NCBI GenBank assembly: GCA_964487915.1 | Contig: CAZASN010000006.1 | Span: forward strand, 42,658-106,657 | Direction: 5' to 3' | Source of the DNA: Proruminimicrobium sp964487915 | GTDB lineage: Bacteria; Elusimicrobiota; Endomicrobiia; Endomicrobiales; Endomicrobiaceae | DNA: 64,000 nt | Part shown: positions 17,187 through 26,328 of the stretch, in pieces | Layout: every line of letters starts with the position of its first letter | How positions within the stretch are numbered: the stretch's first letter is position 1 | The notes under the pieces: model-generated | Databases searched by the model: none | What the model was told of the DNA's origin: nothing | Seen by the model: only the letters and a program-made list of their open reading frames with translations | Position numbers and translations under genes: made by a program

Positions 17187-17302
17187 AATAAATTCCTTTT
17201 ATAAATTATAAATAAACATTATGTATTATAACTCTTTTAAAAATTAATTCTAAGCAATTTTAATTTTATATAATATTCCAATAAACCGCGGAGGGATGCC
17301 AA

Positions 17303-17845
17303 ATGAAAAAATTTCCGTTAAAAAAAGCTTTTACCTTCATAGAACCGGGTCCCGTTATAATGATAACGACGTTTGACGGCAAAAAAAATAACATAATGAC
17401 GATATCATGGAACATGGTAATGGATTTTACGCCTCAGTTTGCAATTTTAACGGGTCCGTGGAACCATTCATACAAAGCGCTTGTTAAAACAGAAGAATGC
17501 GTTATCTCAATACCTTCCGTCGCCATATCCCAAAAAGTTATAAAAATAGGGACATGCTCCGGAAAAGACACTGACAAATTTGAAAAATTTGGTTTAACGC
17601 CGCTGAAAGCAAAATACGTTAAAGCTCCTCTTATAAAAGAATGTCTTGCCAATATAGAATGCCGCGTGGCAGACCATATTAAAAAACATAATATTTTTGT
17701 ACTGGACGGAATCGCCGCATGGATCAACGATAAAATAAAAGAAAAAAGAATCTTTCACGCAACAGGCGACGGAACGTTTACAGTTGAAGGACGGAAAATA
17801 AATCATAAAAAACTGATGCTTAACAAACTGCCGGACGGAGTCTGA
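17303..17845 (+). CDS. Flavin reductase-like (FMN-binding split barrel) protein
   Basis: 180 residues. EPGPVIMITTFDGKKNNIMTISW at the N-terminus and FAILTGPWNHSYKALVKTEECVISIP are the features of the flavin reductase-like family (DIM6/NTAB type), a split-barrel fold that binds FMN. It is probably a cytosolic flavin-dependent oxidoreductase or a flavin supplier. GGAGG sits 8 bases before the ATG and TATAAT at 17269-17274. The 73 bp to the next gene contain a weak GC hairpin but no strong terminator. Confidence 0.8.
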   Translation: MKKFPLKKAFTFIEPGPVIMITTFDGKKNNIMTISWNMVMDFTPQFAILTGPWNHSYKALVKTEECVISIPSVAISQKVIKIGTCSGKDTDKFEKFGLTPLKAKYVKAPLIKECLANIECRVADHIKKHNIFVLDGIAAWINDKIKEKRIFHATGDGTFTVEGRKINHKKLMLNKLPDGV

Positions 17846-17918
17846 TTTGAAATATATCGCGCTTCGCAACGTAAATACGGCGCGGTTTTTGGCAAAACAG
17901 AAATAAAGGATTTATCAA

Positions 17919-18374
17919 ATGGAAATTTTACAGGCATCCGTAAAAGACGCAAATGAAATATTAAATTTACAGAAATCCGCTTTTCAAATTGAAGCTGAAA
18001 TTTATAACAATTACGATATTTCGCCTCTAAAAGAAACGATTGAAGAAATAAGCCGGTGTTTCAAAACACACGTATTTTTGAAAGCGGAAGATTCCGGAAA
18101 AATTGTAGGCGCCGTAAGGGCTTTTGAAAAAGACGGAACGTGTTATATAGGAAGACTTGCCGTGTCAAAAGAAATGCAAAACCGAGGAATCGGAACTCTA
18201 TTGATGAATGAAATAGAAAAATATTTTAAAACAAAACGTTTTGAACTTTTTACCGGCGCAAAAAGCGAAAAAAACATACAATTTTACAAAAAACTCGGGT
18301 ATTTACCCTTCGGGGAAAAAAAGTCGGGCTGCGGCGGATTAGCAGAGGTAATTTTCATGGAAAAAATTATATAA
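17919..18374 (+). CDS. GNAT-family N-acetyltransferase
   Basis: 151 residues. The acetyl-CoA binding motif A is IGRLAVSKEMQNRGIGTLLMNEIE (the Q/RxxGxG/A pattern reads QNRGIG). NIQFYKKLGYLPFGE follows, typical of GNAT motif B. The start is supported by AAGGA. The acceptor cannot be told from sequence. It lies in a short plus-strand series with the flavin reductase and the C_GCAxxG protein. Confidence 0.85.
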   Translation: MEILQASVKDANEILNLQKSAFQIEAEIYNNYDISPLKETIEEISRCFKTHVFLKAEDSGKIVGAVRAFEKDGTCYIGRLAVSKEMQNRGIGTLLMNEIEKYFKTKRFELFTGAKSEKNIQFYKKLGYLPFGEKKSGCGGLAEVIFMEKII

Positions 18375-18390
18375 GGAGAATTTAAATAAA

Positions 18391-18816
18391 ATGGAATCAA
18401 AAGTTGATCAGGCTGTTGATTATTTTAAAAGCGGGTTAAGCTGTTCACAGGCGATGTTGTTGGCTTTCGGACAGGAATTCGGCGTTGACAAAACGCTTGC
18501 GTTAAAAATTTCCACGCCTTTTTCCGGAGGAATGGCAAGAATGTGCCAGACGTGCGGAGCCGTAACAGGAGCGCTTATGGTCCTCGGTTTAAAATATGCA
18601 ACCGGCAACGAGGCAAAGGAAAAGCTTTTCGCTCTTGAAAACGAATTTGCCGATAAATTCAAATCACGCAACAACTCTTTGAACTGCAAAGAGCTTTTAG
18701 GATATGATTTGGGCAATCCCGAAGAAAGAAAAGAATGTTCCGAAAAAAAGCTTTATGAAACACGATGCAAAAAATTCGTAAATGACGCGGCTGAAATTCT
18801 TGAAGAAATTTTATAA
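18391..18816 (+). CDS. C_GCAxxG_C_C family protein
   Basis: 141 residues. The conserved set is visible: SGLSCSQAMLLAF near the N-terminus, MCQTCGAVTGALMVLG in the middle, then LNCKELLG and a final RCKKFVNDAAEIL. This is the Cys pattern of the C_GCAxxG_C_C family of putative redox-active proteins, often found beside oxidoreductases. The helical N-terminal half probably holds a disulfide or metal site. AGGAG precedes the start. Function in this family is not established. Confidence 0.8.
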   Translation: MESKVDQAVDYFKSGLSCSQAMLLAFGQEFGVDKTLALKISTPFSGGMARMCQTCGAVTGALMVLGLKYATGNEAKEKLFALENEFADKFKSRNNSLNCKELLGYDLGNPEERKECSEKKLYETRCKKFVNDAAEILEEIL

Positions 18817-18833
18817 TTAAATAAGGAGTGTTT

Positions 18834-19697
18834 ATGAACAGGAAATTAACGTTTGTCGTACTGTCATTAGTATGTTTAGTCTTTACATTCAGCGCCGTAA
18901 GTTTTGCAAAAAACCAAACGGCAATCTCAAAAGACGGAGTAGCCGTTTCTTATTCAGTTTACGGAAAAGGCGATACTGCTTTGGTCTTTATACCGGGATG
19001 GAGCTGCAACAGTTCCGTTTGGAAAAACCAGGTTCCTTATTTTTCAAAAAAATATCGCGTAGTAACTTTAGATTTAGCAGGTCACGGCAAATCCGGAAAA
19101 GAAAGAACCGTTTACTCAATGGAATCGTTCGGGCAGGATGTCGCCGCTGTAGTTAAAAAAATAAATGCGCACAAGGTTATTCTTATAGGCCATTCCATGG
19201 GCGGTTATGTTATTATTGAAACAGCAAAAATTATTCCCGACAATGTTATTGCCTTGGTAGGTATAGACACTATACAAAATTTAGAAGAGGCATATACTCC
19301 CGAACAAGTTGTAGAATTTGTAAAACCTTTTAAAGCCGATTTTAAAAAGACTACGGATTCTTTTGTAAGAGGAATGTTTGTAAAAGGAACTGATTCAAAA
19401 CTTGTTAATGAAATTGTTGATATGATGTCTAACGCGTCTCCGGCCGTCGGCGTCAGCGCTATGGAAAATATGTTTTCAACATCTTATGTGACAAATCCTC
19501 CGAATATAAAAACTCCCGTTTGGTGTTTAAACGCCGATTTATGGCCGACTAACGCTGAAATTAACCGTAAATACGTTACGGAATTTAATCTTCGTTTAAT
19601 GCCGGGCCTCGGACATTTTATCATGTTGGAAAAACCGGATGAATTCAATAAACAGCTTGATGAAATAATAAAAGAAATTCTAAACAGAAGCAAATAA
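18834..19697 (+). CDS. Exported alpha/beta hydrolase
   Basis: The start is taken as ATG 18834 (AGGAG 5 bases upstream) rather than the GTG at 18828, which is part of that site. The product has 287 residues with signal peptide MNRKLTFVVLSLVCLVFTFSAVSFA. Catalytic triad candidates: Ser in GHSMGG, Asp in CLNADLWPTN and His in GLGHFIMLE; the oxyanion region is FIPGWSCNSSVW. Likely a periplasmic esterase or C-C hydrolase of unknown substrate. The DUF3788 gene starts at the very next base after its stop. Confidence 0.85.
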   Translation: MNRKLTFVVLSLVCLVFTFSAVSFAKNQTAISKDGVAVSYSVYGKGDTALVFIPGWSCNSSVWKNQVPYFSKKYRVVTLDLAGHGKSGKERTVYSMESFGQDVAAVVKKINAHKVILIGHSMGGYVIIETAKIIPDNVIALVGIDTIQNLEEAYTPEQVVEFVKPFKADFKKTTDSFVRGMFVKGTDSKLVNEIVDMMSNASPAVGVSAMENMFSTSYVTNPPNIKTPVWCLNADLWPTNAEINRKYVTEFNLRLMPGLGHFIMLEKPDEFNKQLDEIIKEILNRSK

Positions 19698-20141
19698 ATG
19701 GAAACTGAAACCGGCAGAATCACTGATTCAGATAGTTTTCCCGATGATAAAAAAATTAAAGATTGGATAGGCGCCGAAGCCTTTGCATACTGGCAGGAAC
19801 TTGAAGGCTGGATAAACCAAAAATATCCTGAAATATTCAATCCGCAATGGTTATACGGCGGAAAAAAACACGGCTGGGCGCTTCGGTATAAAAAAAACAA
19901 ATCATTCTGTACTTTTGTTCCGGAAAGAAACCGTTTTAAACTTTTAATTGTTTTCGGAGCCGAAAAAAGAGAAAAAACCGAAAAAATTATTAATACTCTG
20001 TCAGCCGGCACGCAAAACGAATACAGAAAAGCCGAGACTTACCATGACGGCAAATGGCTGCTTTTAACGGTTGACAGAGTTAAAATTATTGAAGATATAA
20101 AAATTCTTCTTGTTTTAAAAAGAAAACCTAAAATTTTATAA
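19698..20141 (+). CDS. DUF3788-type protein
   Basis: 147 residues with WLYGGKKHGWALRYKKNKSFCTFVPERNRFKLLIVFG, which matches the Trp/Gly-rich pattern of DUF3788 (YdhG/YjbR-like small cytosolic proteins). No signal peptide. It abuts the hydrolase gene with no gap, so it is cotranscribed. Function unknown. Confidence 0.65.
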   Translation: METETGRITDSDSFPDDKKIKDWIGAEAFAYWQELEGWINQKYPEIFNPQWLYGGKKHGWALRYKKNKSFCTFVPERNRFKLLIVFGAEKREKTEKIINTLSAGTQNEYRKAETYHDGKWLLLTVDRVKIIEDIKILLVLKRKPKIL

Positions 20142-20161
20142 AACATTCAATTTATAAATTT

Positions 20162-21598
20162 TTATATTATAAATGAAGAATCAAGTTTTATCCGCTTATT
20201 TGCTGCAACATATATATCTTTTATTCCTATTTTTTTTATAAATTCGAGTTCGTGAGAGACCATAAGAAGACTTCCGGGATATAGAGAAAGAATTTGCGCA
20301 ATATGTTCTTTTGTAAGCAGATCAATGTTATTGGTTATTTCGTCAAGAATTAAAAGCTGCGGCACTCTGCACGCAATGGCGGCAAGTGAAAGCCTTGCTT
20401 TTTCCCCTCCTGACAGAAGAGATATTTCCTCGTTTACTTCCTCATTTTTTCTGAACAAAAAATCATTAAGATGTTTTCTTATTTGGGCATTAGTCCATTG
20501 AGGCGCTGTATATGAAATAAATTCTATTACAGTTTTATTAAAATCAAGATTTGAATAATGCTGGTCAAGATATCCTATATTTTCTTTTTTTGGAACTATC
20601 CATACGCCGTTTTTTAATACGTTCCTATCGTCTGTTAAAGCCCTTAGAAGCGTGGTTTTTCCCGAAGCGTTTCTTCCGATAAGAGCGGCTTTTTGTCCCG
20701 CGGCTATTGCAATATTTATATCGGCAAGAACTTCGCTGTTTTCATATCCCGCAGAGCCTTGTGATACCGAAAGATTAAAAGAGACCGAAGAAGAATTCAA
20801 ATAAAAAGAAGGCGTTATCTCTTCGCTGATTTCCAATGATTTAAGCCGTTCGTTGATATCATATCTGCGCTGCGAAATTTCGCTTTTTTGTTTCCCTGCC
20901 GATACCTCTGCGCCGCTTTTTTTAATTCCTGCCGCAATAGGCGCCCATTTTGCTTCTTCTCTTTTTTTCTCGCCGCCTTTACGGCTTTTTGAAGCGCGTT
21001 CCTGCTGTTTCATAAGTTTTTTATGCGCGGATTTTTTCTCTCTTTCAAGCATTTTCTTTTCTTCCTCAAGAGAGTTTTTTGTCAAGGCCGCGTTTATTTT
21101 GTAATCGCGGTATTTGCCGTTAAAAATTTTTATTTTGCCGCCGTCTATATGCCATAAAATATCCGAGTTTCTGTTTAAAAGCTCCTCATCGTGCGAAACA
21201 ATCAGCAAAGTGCCTTTAAACCTCTCAAGCATTCCCATAAGAGATTTTCTGTTGTAAATATCAAGATGGTTTGTAGGCTCGTCAAGAATAAGCAAATCGG
21301 GATTTTTAGACAAAGCCAGACTTAATTCTTTGTTAAAACGCTGCCCGCCGCTTAACTGCGGATAACTTTCAACCGTCTGCGGAACATAACCTGTTATAAT
21401 GCCGTCAGGAATATATATTTCTCCTTCCAGTATGTTTTCGCAGCCTACAATCGCTTTTACAAGCGCGGTTTTCCCGCTGCCGTTATTTCCTATAACGGCT
21501 ATTCTGTCGCCGTAACTAATTACGGCGCTGAAATTTTGAAAACATATTTTATGATTAAATGTTAATGAAATATTTTCTAATTTGATTGGTTTGGGCAT
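20162..21598 (-). CDS. ABC-F family ATPase (ribosome-associated, possible antibiotic resistance type)
   Basis: 478 residues with two ATPase domains and no membrane segment. Domain 1: IGNNGSGKTAL, signature LSGGQRFNKELSLAL, LLILDEPTNHLD. Domain 2: IGRNASGKTTL, signature LLSGGEKARLSLAAIA, LLILDEITNNID. Both carry the switch His in VSHD or VSHE. The linker is a Lys/Glu-rich helical hairpin (about 180-240) that in this family reaches toward the ribosomal P site. The modest length and short linker are like Lsa/Vga/Msr-type ribosome-protection factors. An RBS-masking hairpin in its leader supports drug-responsive control. Confidence 0.8.
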   Translation of the reverse strand: MPKPIKLENISLTFNHKICFQNFSAVISYGDRIAVIGNNGSGKTALVKAIVGCENILEGEIYIPDGIITGYVPQTVESYPQLSGGQRFNKELSLALSKNPDLLILDEPTNHLDIYNRKSLMGMLERFKGTLLIVSHDEELLNRNSDILWHIDGGKIKIFNGKYRDYKINAALTKNSLEEEKKMLEREKKSAHKKLMKQQERASKSRKGGEKKREEAKWAPIAAGIKKSGAEVSAGKQKSEISQRRYDINERLKSLEISEEITPSFYLNSSSVSFNLSVSQGSAGYENSEVLADINIAIAAGQKAALIGRNASGKTTLLRALTDDRNVLKNGVWIVPKKENIGYLDQHYSNLDFNKTVIEFISYTAPQWTNAQIRKHLNDFLFRKNEEVNEEISLLSGGEKARLSLAAIACRVPQLLILDEITNNIDLLTKEHIAQILSLYPGSLLMVSHELEFIKKIGIKDIYVAANKRIKLDSSFII

Positions 21599-21660
21599 AA
21601 ATAACCTCCTGCTGTTGTTAATTTTTTAAAATTAAAAATGAAAGGTTATTTATTTTCCAT
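21597..21660 (-). promoter_or_regulatory. Leader with RBS-sequestering hairpin and possible MENK leader peptide
   Basis: On the minus strand an 11-bp perfect stem pairs 21643-21653 with 21597-21607. The downstream arm takes in half of the AGGAGG ribosome site and the first two bases of the ABC-F start codon. A tiny ORF, ATG at 21660-21658 coding MENK then TAA, ends inside the upstream arm. A ribosome stalled there would free the start. This is the layout of translational attenuators of antibiotic resistance genes. The leader ORF has no clear ribosome site of its own. Confidence 0.5.
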
Positions 21661-21714
21661 AATGCGCAGGTTTTATAATTTAACGCCTGCAGGAATAATA
21701 TATAAAATTATATG

Positions 21715-22758
21715 CTAAGATGGCAAATTATATTTGTTTTTAAATAAAGGGTTCAACATTCTCTTTATTTTGCGGATATAAGGAAAAAAAGGACCGGACA
21801 AAAGAATCAACGTTTTATGCGAAAGAATTATATACAACAGCAGATGTTTTTTGTTTAAAAAATATTTATATCCGGCCCGGCTTATATTCACTTGTTCAAT
21901 ATTCAGATTTTTAAGATAATCTTTTTTAAATTTAATATCCATAAACTCATAATAACCGCAGAATATATCAATAGCAAAATTTGCAAAACTCTGTTTAAAA
22001 AACTCAAACGTATTGTCTTTAATTAAATTTTCTTTCAAAAGAACAAGAACTTCATAAAAAGACAACGGATATTTCATTCTTCTTGAACTTGCCGTTGCCG
22101 ACGTATCTACGTTTATTCTGTAAGTGCATAATGTTTTATTTAGCACTGATATTCTTTTCGCTTTTGTCAAAGGATAAGCGGCAAAAAAAGAATCGTCATG
22201 GATTTTTGTAGTCTGAAATAAAAATTTATTTTCTTTTACAAATGACGCCTTATAAAGCTTGTCCCAGCACCAGTTAATATCTATCTGAAAAATATAGTCC
22301 GCAACGTCTGTTGCCGAAAATACTTCTTTATCCGGAATAATTTCAAAGTTTATATTTTCTATTTCTTTGACAACTTTCGTTTTATCGTCAAAAGTTCTTC
22401 CTTTGCAAAATGTTATCTCGGTATCGTATTTTACGGCATGATTATACATAATTTCAAACATATCCAAATCAAAAAAATCGTCGCAGTCAAGAATAGACAA
22501 GTAATCGCCTGAAGCATACGCCAAACCGTTATTTCTTGCTTCGGCTGCGCCTGAATTTTTTTGATTGATATTTTTTATTCTTGAATCTTTTTGCGCGTAT
22601 TGTTCAAGAATCGCAAGCGATTTGTCGGTTGAGCCGTCATTGACGCATATTATTTCAAAATCTTTAAAAGTCTGGTTTAAAAGGCTGTCCAGACATTGGT
22701 TAATATATTTTTCGCCGTTATAAACGGGAATGATTACTGAAATTTTGGGATTATTCAT
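21715..22758 (-). CDS. Family 2 glycosyltransferase
   Basis: 347 residues. GT-A fold N-terminus: ISVIIPVYNGEKYINQCLDSLLNQTFKDFEIICVNDGSTDKS, then LDCDDFF (the DxD metal/nucleotide-sugar site). The C-terminal third is less conserved and has one hydrophobic stretch that may attach it to the membrane. Family 2 enzymes transfer sugars to lipopolysaccharide, capsule or proteins. It stands alone, divergent from the exporter operon, so the acceptor is unknown. Confidence 0.85.
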   Translation of the reverse strand: MNNPKISVIIPVYNGEKYINQCLDSLLNQTFKDFEIICVNDGSTDKSLAILEQYAQKDSRIKNINQKNSGAAEARNNGLAYASGDYLSILDCDDFFDLDMFEIMYNHAVKYDTEITFCKGRTFDDKTKVVKEIENINFEIIPDKEVFSATDVADYIFQIDINWCWDKLYKASFVKENKFLFQTTKIHDDSFFAAYPLTKAKRISVLNKTLCTYRINVDTSATASSRRMKYPLSFYEVLVLLKENLIKDNTFEFFKQSFANFAIDIFCGYYEFMDIKFKKDYLKNLNIEQVNISRAGYKYFLNKKHLLLYIILSHKTLILLSGPFFPYIRKIKRMLNPLFKNKYNLPS

Positions 22759-22820
22759 TTACGGGGTATTATATCAAATATCAAAAAACATTTATAAATG
22801 AAGCGTTATTTAAAAAGATA

Positions 22821-22871
22821 TTGACAAATTTCACAAACAATATTATAATTCTTACACAGATGTGTAAGAAT
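22821..22871 (+). promoter_or_regulatory. Promoter and TetR-type operator of the exporter operon
   Basis: TTGACA at 22821-22826, exactly 17 bp, then TATAAT at 22844-22849: a consensus sigma-70 promoter. The perfect inverted repeat with arms ATTCTTACACA and its complement, 2-bp centre, covers 22848-22871, just over the transcription start. The first gene of the operon is a TetR repressor whose ATG is 15 bp away, so this is its probable autoregulatory operator. Confidence 0.85.
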
Positions 22872-22885
22872 TACAGGGAGGCATC

Positions 22886-23515
22886 ATGGCGAGAAAAAGC
22901 TCCGACGGCGATAAAAGAATAATAAAAGCCGCCATAGATCTGGCTCATAAAAAAGGTCTGTCGGGATTTTCTGTAAGAGAACTTTGCTCAAAAGCAAAAG
23001 TAAATTCCGGAATGTTTAACTATTATTTCAAAAAGAAGGAATATCTCAACGAATGCGTTTTAAAAACAATTTACGCGGATATGATGAAACAGATTGAATT
23101 AAACGTTTCCCCTTCAAAAAATCCGAAAGAAAACATAACGGAAATTTTATACGCTTTAAGCTCTTTTATAAAAAACAACAGGACTATAATTTCAGCGTTT
23201 GCCGGAGACGTTTTAAGTTTAAACATAACGGATAAAAAAATATTCGGCAATTTTACCGCGCATCTTAAAGCTTTGGCTGAAGAATTATCAAAAGCAAAAA
23301 AACAAAAAATGCTTGCGACAGATTCCGTAACAAACGCAATTCTTATTCTTGTCGCGCCTTTTGTAATACCGCAGATGATACTGGGCACTCTTGAAAGAAT
23401 GAATATAAACAAACCGATAGAACTATATGCCTTTAACTCCGGAGAATTTGATTCAACAACGGACGAAAGAATAAAAATCGCGGTAAACGCTGTTTTTAAA
23501 GAGAGGATAAAATGA
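22886..23515 (+). CDS. TetR-family transcriptional repressor
   Basis: 209 residues. The N-terminal helix-turn-helix IIKAAIDLAHKKGLSGFSVRELCSKAKVNSGMFNYYFKKKEYL is typical TetR. The C-terminal ligand domain is about 150 residues and unlike any I can name. AGGGAGG precedes the ATG. First gene of a seven-gene export operon (its stop overlaps the TolC-like start), like CecR/YbiH upstream of ybhGFSR in enterobacteria. It should be displaced from the 22848-22871 palindrome by an exported compound. Confidence 0.9.
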   Translation: MARKSSDGDKRIIKAAIDLAHKKGLSGFSVRELCSKAKVNSGMFNYYFKKKEYLNECVLKTIYADMMKQIELNVSPSKNPKENITEILYALSSFIKNNRTIISAFAGDVLSLNITDKKIFGNFTAHLKALAEELSKAKKQKMLATDSVTNAILILVAPFVIPQMILGTLERMNINKPIELYAFNSGEFDSTTDERIKIAVNAVFKERIK

Positions 23516-24846
23516 AAAAACTTTTTTTATTATTGCCGTGTCTGTTTTGTTATTGGCACGTTTATGCCGCGGATACCGTAAAACTGACGCTTGAAACCGT
23601 TGAAAAACAGGCTCTTGAATATTCGCCTAAAATCAAACAGGTTCAAAGCGCGGCGCAGGCTCAGGGCTATATTTCTGAAAGCTTTGACGCGTATCTTTAT
23701 CCGGTGCTTACTCTTGACGCAAAAGGCGGATGGGTTTCGCAGATACCCGAACTTACAATGGGTATGACAAAATTAAAATTCGGCGACAACTGGTCGTATT
23801 CGGCAGGCCCTACTCTTCAATATACCGTTTTTGACAATAACCGCAGAAAAGACAAAGTAAAAAGCGAAACGGCGGTTTATAATTCAAAAATACGCGATTT
23901 TGAAGCCGTAAAAAAACAGGTTCTGCTTGACGCAAGGCGTTCTTATTTTAAAATACAGCGCGACCTTGAAAAAATATATTTTCTTTTTGAATATATGAAA
24001 CTTACGCAAAAACAGCTTAAAGATATAAACTCGGCTTTTAAAACAGGCGTGAAAAACAAACGCGACGTTATAATGGCTGAAAAACAGTTTATTAAAGCAA
24101 AAATTTCAATAAGCGCCGCAAGAGCCGTTTTATCTCAGGATCTTTCGGAACTTTTTAAAATTACCGGAACGAATTTTTCAATAAATAACGATTATCCTTC
24201 CGATTACAGAATAGAAACTGCAGAACTTGACGGAACGGCAAGCGCTTTGATTCAGTGCGACTCGCCTGACGATACTCTCGTAAAATTTACGCCCGTTGAA
24301 AATTTAAACTTTGACTCCGAGCAGGCAAAACTTGTTTCTTATGACGAACTTGTAAAATCATACGAATATTTAAGCGCTTATTATAAATCGGAATTGTATC
24401 CTAAAATCAATCTTGCGGCAGGCACTTATTTTGAATATCCCAACGGTCCGATAACCGAAAGCGTATTTCAAACAAGAGCAAACGCCGCAATAAGCATGCC
24501 TCTGTTTGAAAAATCAAAAAACAAAAAATTGTCTCAGGCGCAAAAATCGGCGGCAGAGTCGGTCTCGGCGCAAAAACAGGATATGTCCGAAACGTTAAAA
24601 AGCCTTTTTGAGTTTTCAAAAAGAAGGCTTTATTCTTTAAACATAGAGAATAATCTTACCGAAAAAATGATAGAAGACTCAAAAACGGCCGTTAAACTTA
24701 CTTACGACGCATATAACGCGGGGTCCGTAACGTTTTTGGAAGTGCAGAACGCAAATATTGATTTGCTTTCGGCACAGACGGAACTTTCAAATTTAAAAAT
24801 AGAAAAACTCAATTGTCTTGCCGTAATGGACAATTTAGGAAAATGA
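23512..24846 (+). CDS. TolC-like outer-membrane efflux protein
   Basis: 444 residues with signal peptide MKKLFLLLPCLFCYWHVYAA and long amphipathic helices with two internal repeats (LTLETVEKQALEYSPKIKQVQSA, and LSAYYKSELYPKINLAAG in the second half). The closing SKTAVKLTYDAYNAGSVTFLEVQNANIDLL is the usual TolC/OEP ending. Forms the outer-membrane and periplasmic tunnel of the exporter. The start overlaps the TetR stop (ATGA). Confidence 0.88.
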   Translation: MKKLFLLLPCLFCYWHVYAADTVKLTLETVEKQALEYSPKIKQVQSAAQAQGYISESFDAYLYPVLTLDAKGGWVSQIPELTMGMTKLKFGDNWSYSAGPTLQYTVFDNNRRKDKVKSETAVYNSKIRDFEAVKKQVLLDARRSYFKIQRDLEKIYFLFEYMKLTQKQLKDINSAFKTGVKNKRDVIMAEKQFIKAKISISAARAVLSQDLSELFKITGTNFSINNDYPSDYRIETAELDGTASALIQCDSPDDTLVKFTPVENLNFDSEQAKLVSYDELVKSYEYLSAYYKSELYPKINLAAGTYFEYPNGPITESVFQTRANAAISMPLFEKSKNKKLSQAQKSAAESVSAQKQDMSETLKSLFEFSKRRLYSLNIENNLTEKMIEDSKTAVKLTYDAYNAGSVTFLEVQNANIDLLSAQTELSNLKIEKLNCLAVMDNLGK

Positions 24847-24853
24847 GGTTAAT

Positions 24854-25585
24854 ATGAAAAAACAAAAAATTATGCTGGCGGTTATTTTTATCGTAACGCT
24901 TGTTATGCTTGCTCTTATTTTTATAAGACGCGAAAATTTTGCTTACAGCGGAGTGATTGAAGCCGTTGAAGTTGACGTCTCGTCAAGAATGCCCGATATC
25001 ATTTCAAAAATAAACGTTGACGAGGGAAACGTTGTAAAAAAAGACCAGATTTTAGCCGTTCTTGAAAACAAAGAAAGTAATCTTGCTTACGAGATAAGTT
25101 TAAAAGAATTTAAACGCGCCGAACAGCTTTTAAAAACATCGGCAGGCTCGCAGGAAAATTACGATTTGAAAAAAAACAGATACCAGCAGGCTTTGATAAA
25201 AAAAGAGTGGGGCGAGATAAAAAGCCCGATAGACGGCAAAGTATTGTACAAATATTATGAAGCAGGCGAATTTGTTCCTGCCGGAAGAAAAATACTTACT
25301 ATTGCCGACTTAAAAAAAGTAAACGCATGGATATATGTTGAGCATGATAAACTTGCAGAGCTTTCAATAGGACAGGAAGTTATCGGTTATCTTCCCGAAT
25401 CCGAACAGACGTTTAAAGGAACTATTACGGTTATAAACGATGAGGCGGAGTTTACTCCCAAAAACGTGCAGACAAAACAGGAAAGAACAAGACTTGTTTA
25501 CGGAGTAAAAGTTTCATTTGAAAACGACGATAAATTTACTCTTAAACCGGGAATGACCGTTGAAGCCGATTTCGGCAAAAAATAA
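24854..25585 (+). CDS. HlyD-family membrane-fusion protein
   Basis: 243 residues with one N-terminal membrane anchor (IMLAVIFIVTLVMLALIFI), then the biotinyl-lipoyl half-motifs YSGVIEAVEVDVSSRMPDIISKINVDEGNVVKKDQILAVLE and IKSPIDGKVLYKYYEAGEFVPAG on either side of a short helical hairpin. The compact hairpin and size fit YbhG-like adaptors that join an ABC-2 exporter to TolC. It sits 7 bp after the TolC-like gene. Confidence 0.88.
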   Translation: MKKQKIMLAVIFIVTLVMLALIFIRRENFAYSGVIEAVEVDVSSRMPDIISKINVDEGNVVKKDQILAVLENKESNLAYEISLKEFKRAEQLLKTSAGSQENYDLKKNRYQQALIKKEWGEIKSPIDGKVLYKYYEAGEFVPAGRKILTIADLKKVNAWIYVEHDKLAELSIGQEVIGYLPESEQTFKGTITVINDEAEFTPKNVQTKQERTRLVYGVKVSFENDDKFTLKPGMTVEADFGKK

Positions 25586-25602
25586 ATTTAAACGGAGCAA
25601 AA

Positions 25603-26328
25603 ATGCCCGCTTTGGAAGTTTCATTTAATAATGTCAGTAAAAAAATGGCTGACGCCCAAGCCTTAAAAAACGTATCCGCCGAACTGAAAGGCGGACAGAT
25701 TAACGGCATAATAGGGCCTAACGGAGCCGGCAAAACTACGTTTATAAGGCTTACTGCAACGCTTCTTACTCCTGATTCGGGGAATATAGTTTATTTTGAA
25801 AATAAAATAAAAAAAAGCGCTTACCAGATAAAAAACGATACGGGCTATTTCCCTCAGGAACCGAGCTTATATGCCGATTTAAGCTGCATTGAAAACATGG
25901 AATTTTTCAGAGATTTATACGGTATAACAAATAAAGAATTTAAAGCAAGAAGCGAAGAACTTTTTTTTGCGACCGCAATGGCACCGTTTAAAGACAGGCC
26001 TGCCGGAAAACTGTCAGGCGGAATGTATAAAAAACTCGGGCTGATGTGCGTTCTTTTAAACCGCCCGAAACTGCTTTTATTGGACGAACCGACTGTCGGC
26101 GTTGATCCTTTAAGCAGGCAGGAATTATGGACGCTCATAAACAAATTTGCAGGGCAAGATATGACCGTAGTAATTACAACGTCATATATGGAAGAAGCGT
26201 TAAGATGTTCAAACGTCATAGCGCTTGATGAAGGAAACCTTATAATACAGGATAATCCCCAAAATATAATGAGAAAATTTAATCTGAAAAATTTTGCAGA
26301 TATATTTTTATTAAAAAACAATGAATAA
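25603..26328 (+). CDS. ABC exporter ATPase, first subunit
   Basis: 241 residues: Walker A GPNGAGKTTF, signature KLSGGMYKKLGLM, Walker B LLLLDEPTVGVDP. The switch position reads VVITTSYMEEA, with Ser where His is usual, as in the first domain of some YbhF-like proteins. With the next gene it corresponds to the two halves of YbhF, which is one protein in enterobacteria. It overlaps the next gene by 8 bp. Confidence 0.85.
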   Translation: MPALEVSFNNVSKKMADAQALKNVSAELKGGQINGIIGPNGAGKTTFIRLTATLLTPDSGNIVYFENKIKKSAYQIKNDTGYFPQEPSLYADLSCIENMEFFRDLYGITNKEFKARSEELFFATAMAPFKDRPAGKLSGGMYKKLGLMCVLLNRPKLLLLDEPTVGVDPLSRQELWTLINKFAGQDMTVVITTSYMEEALRCSNVIALDEGNLIIQDNPQNIMRKFNLKNFADIFLLKNNE

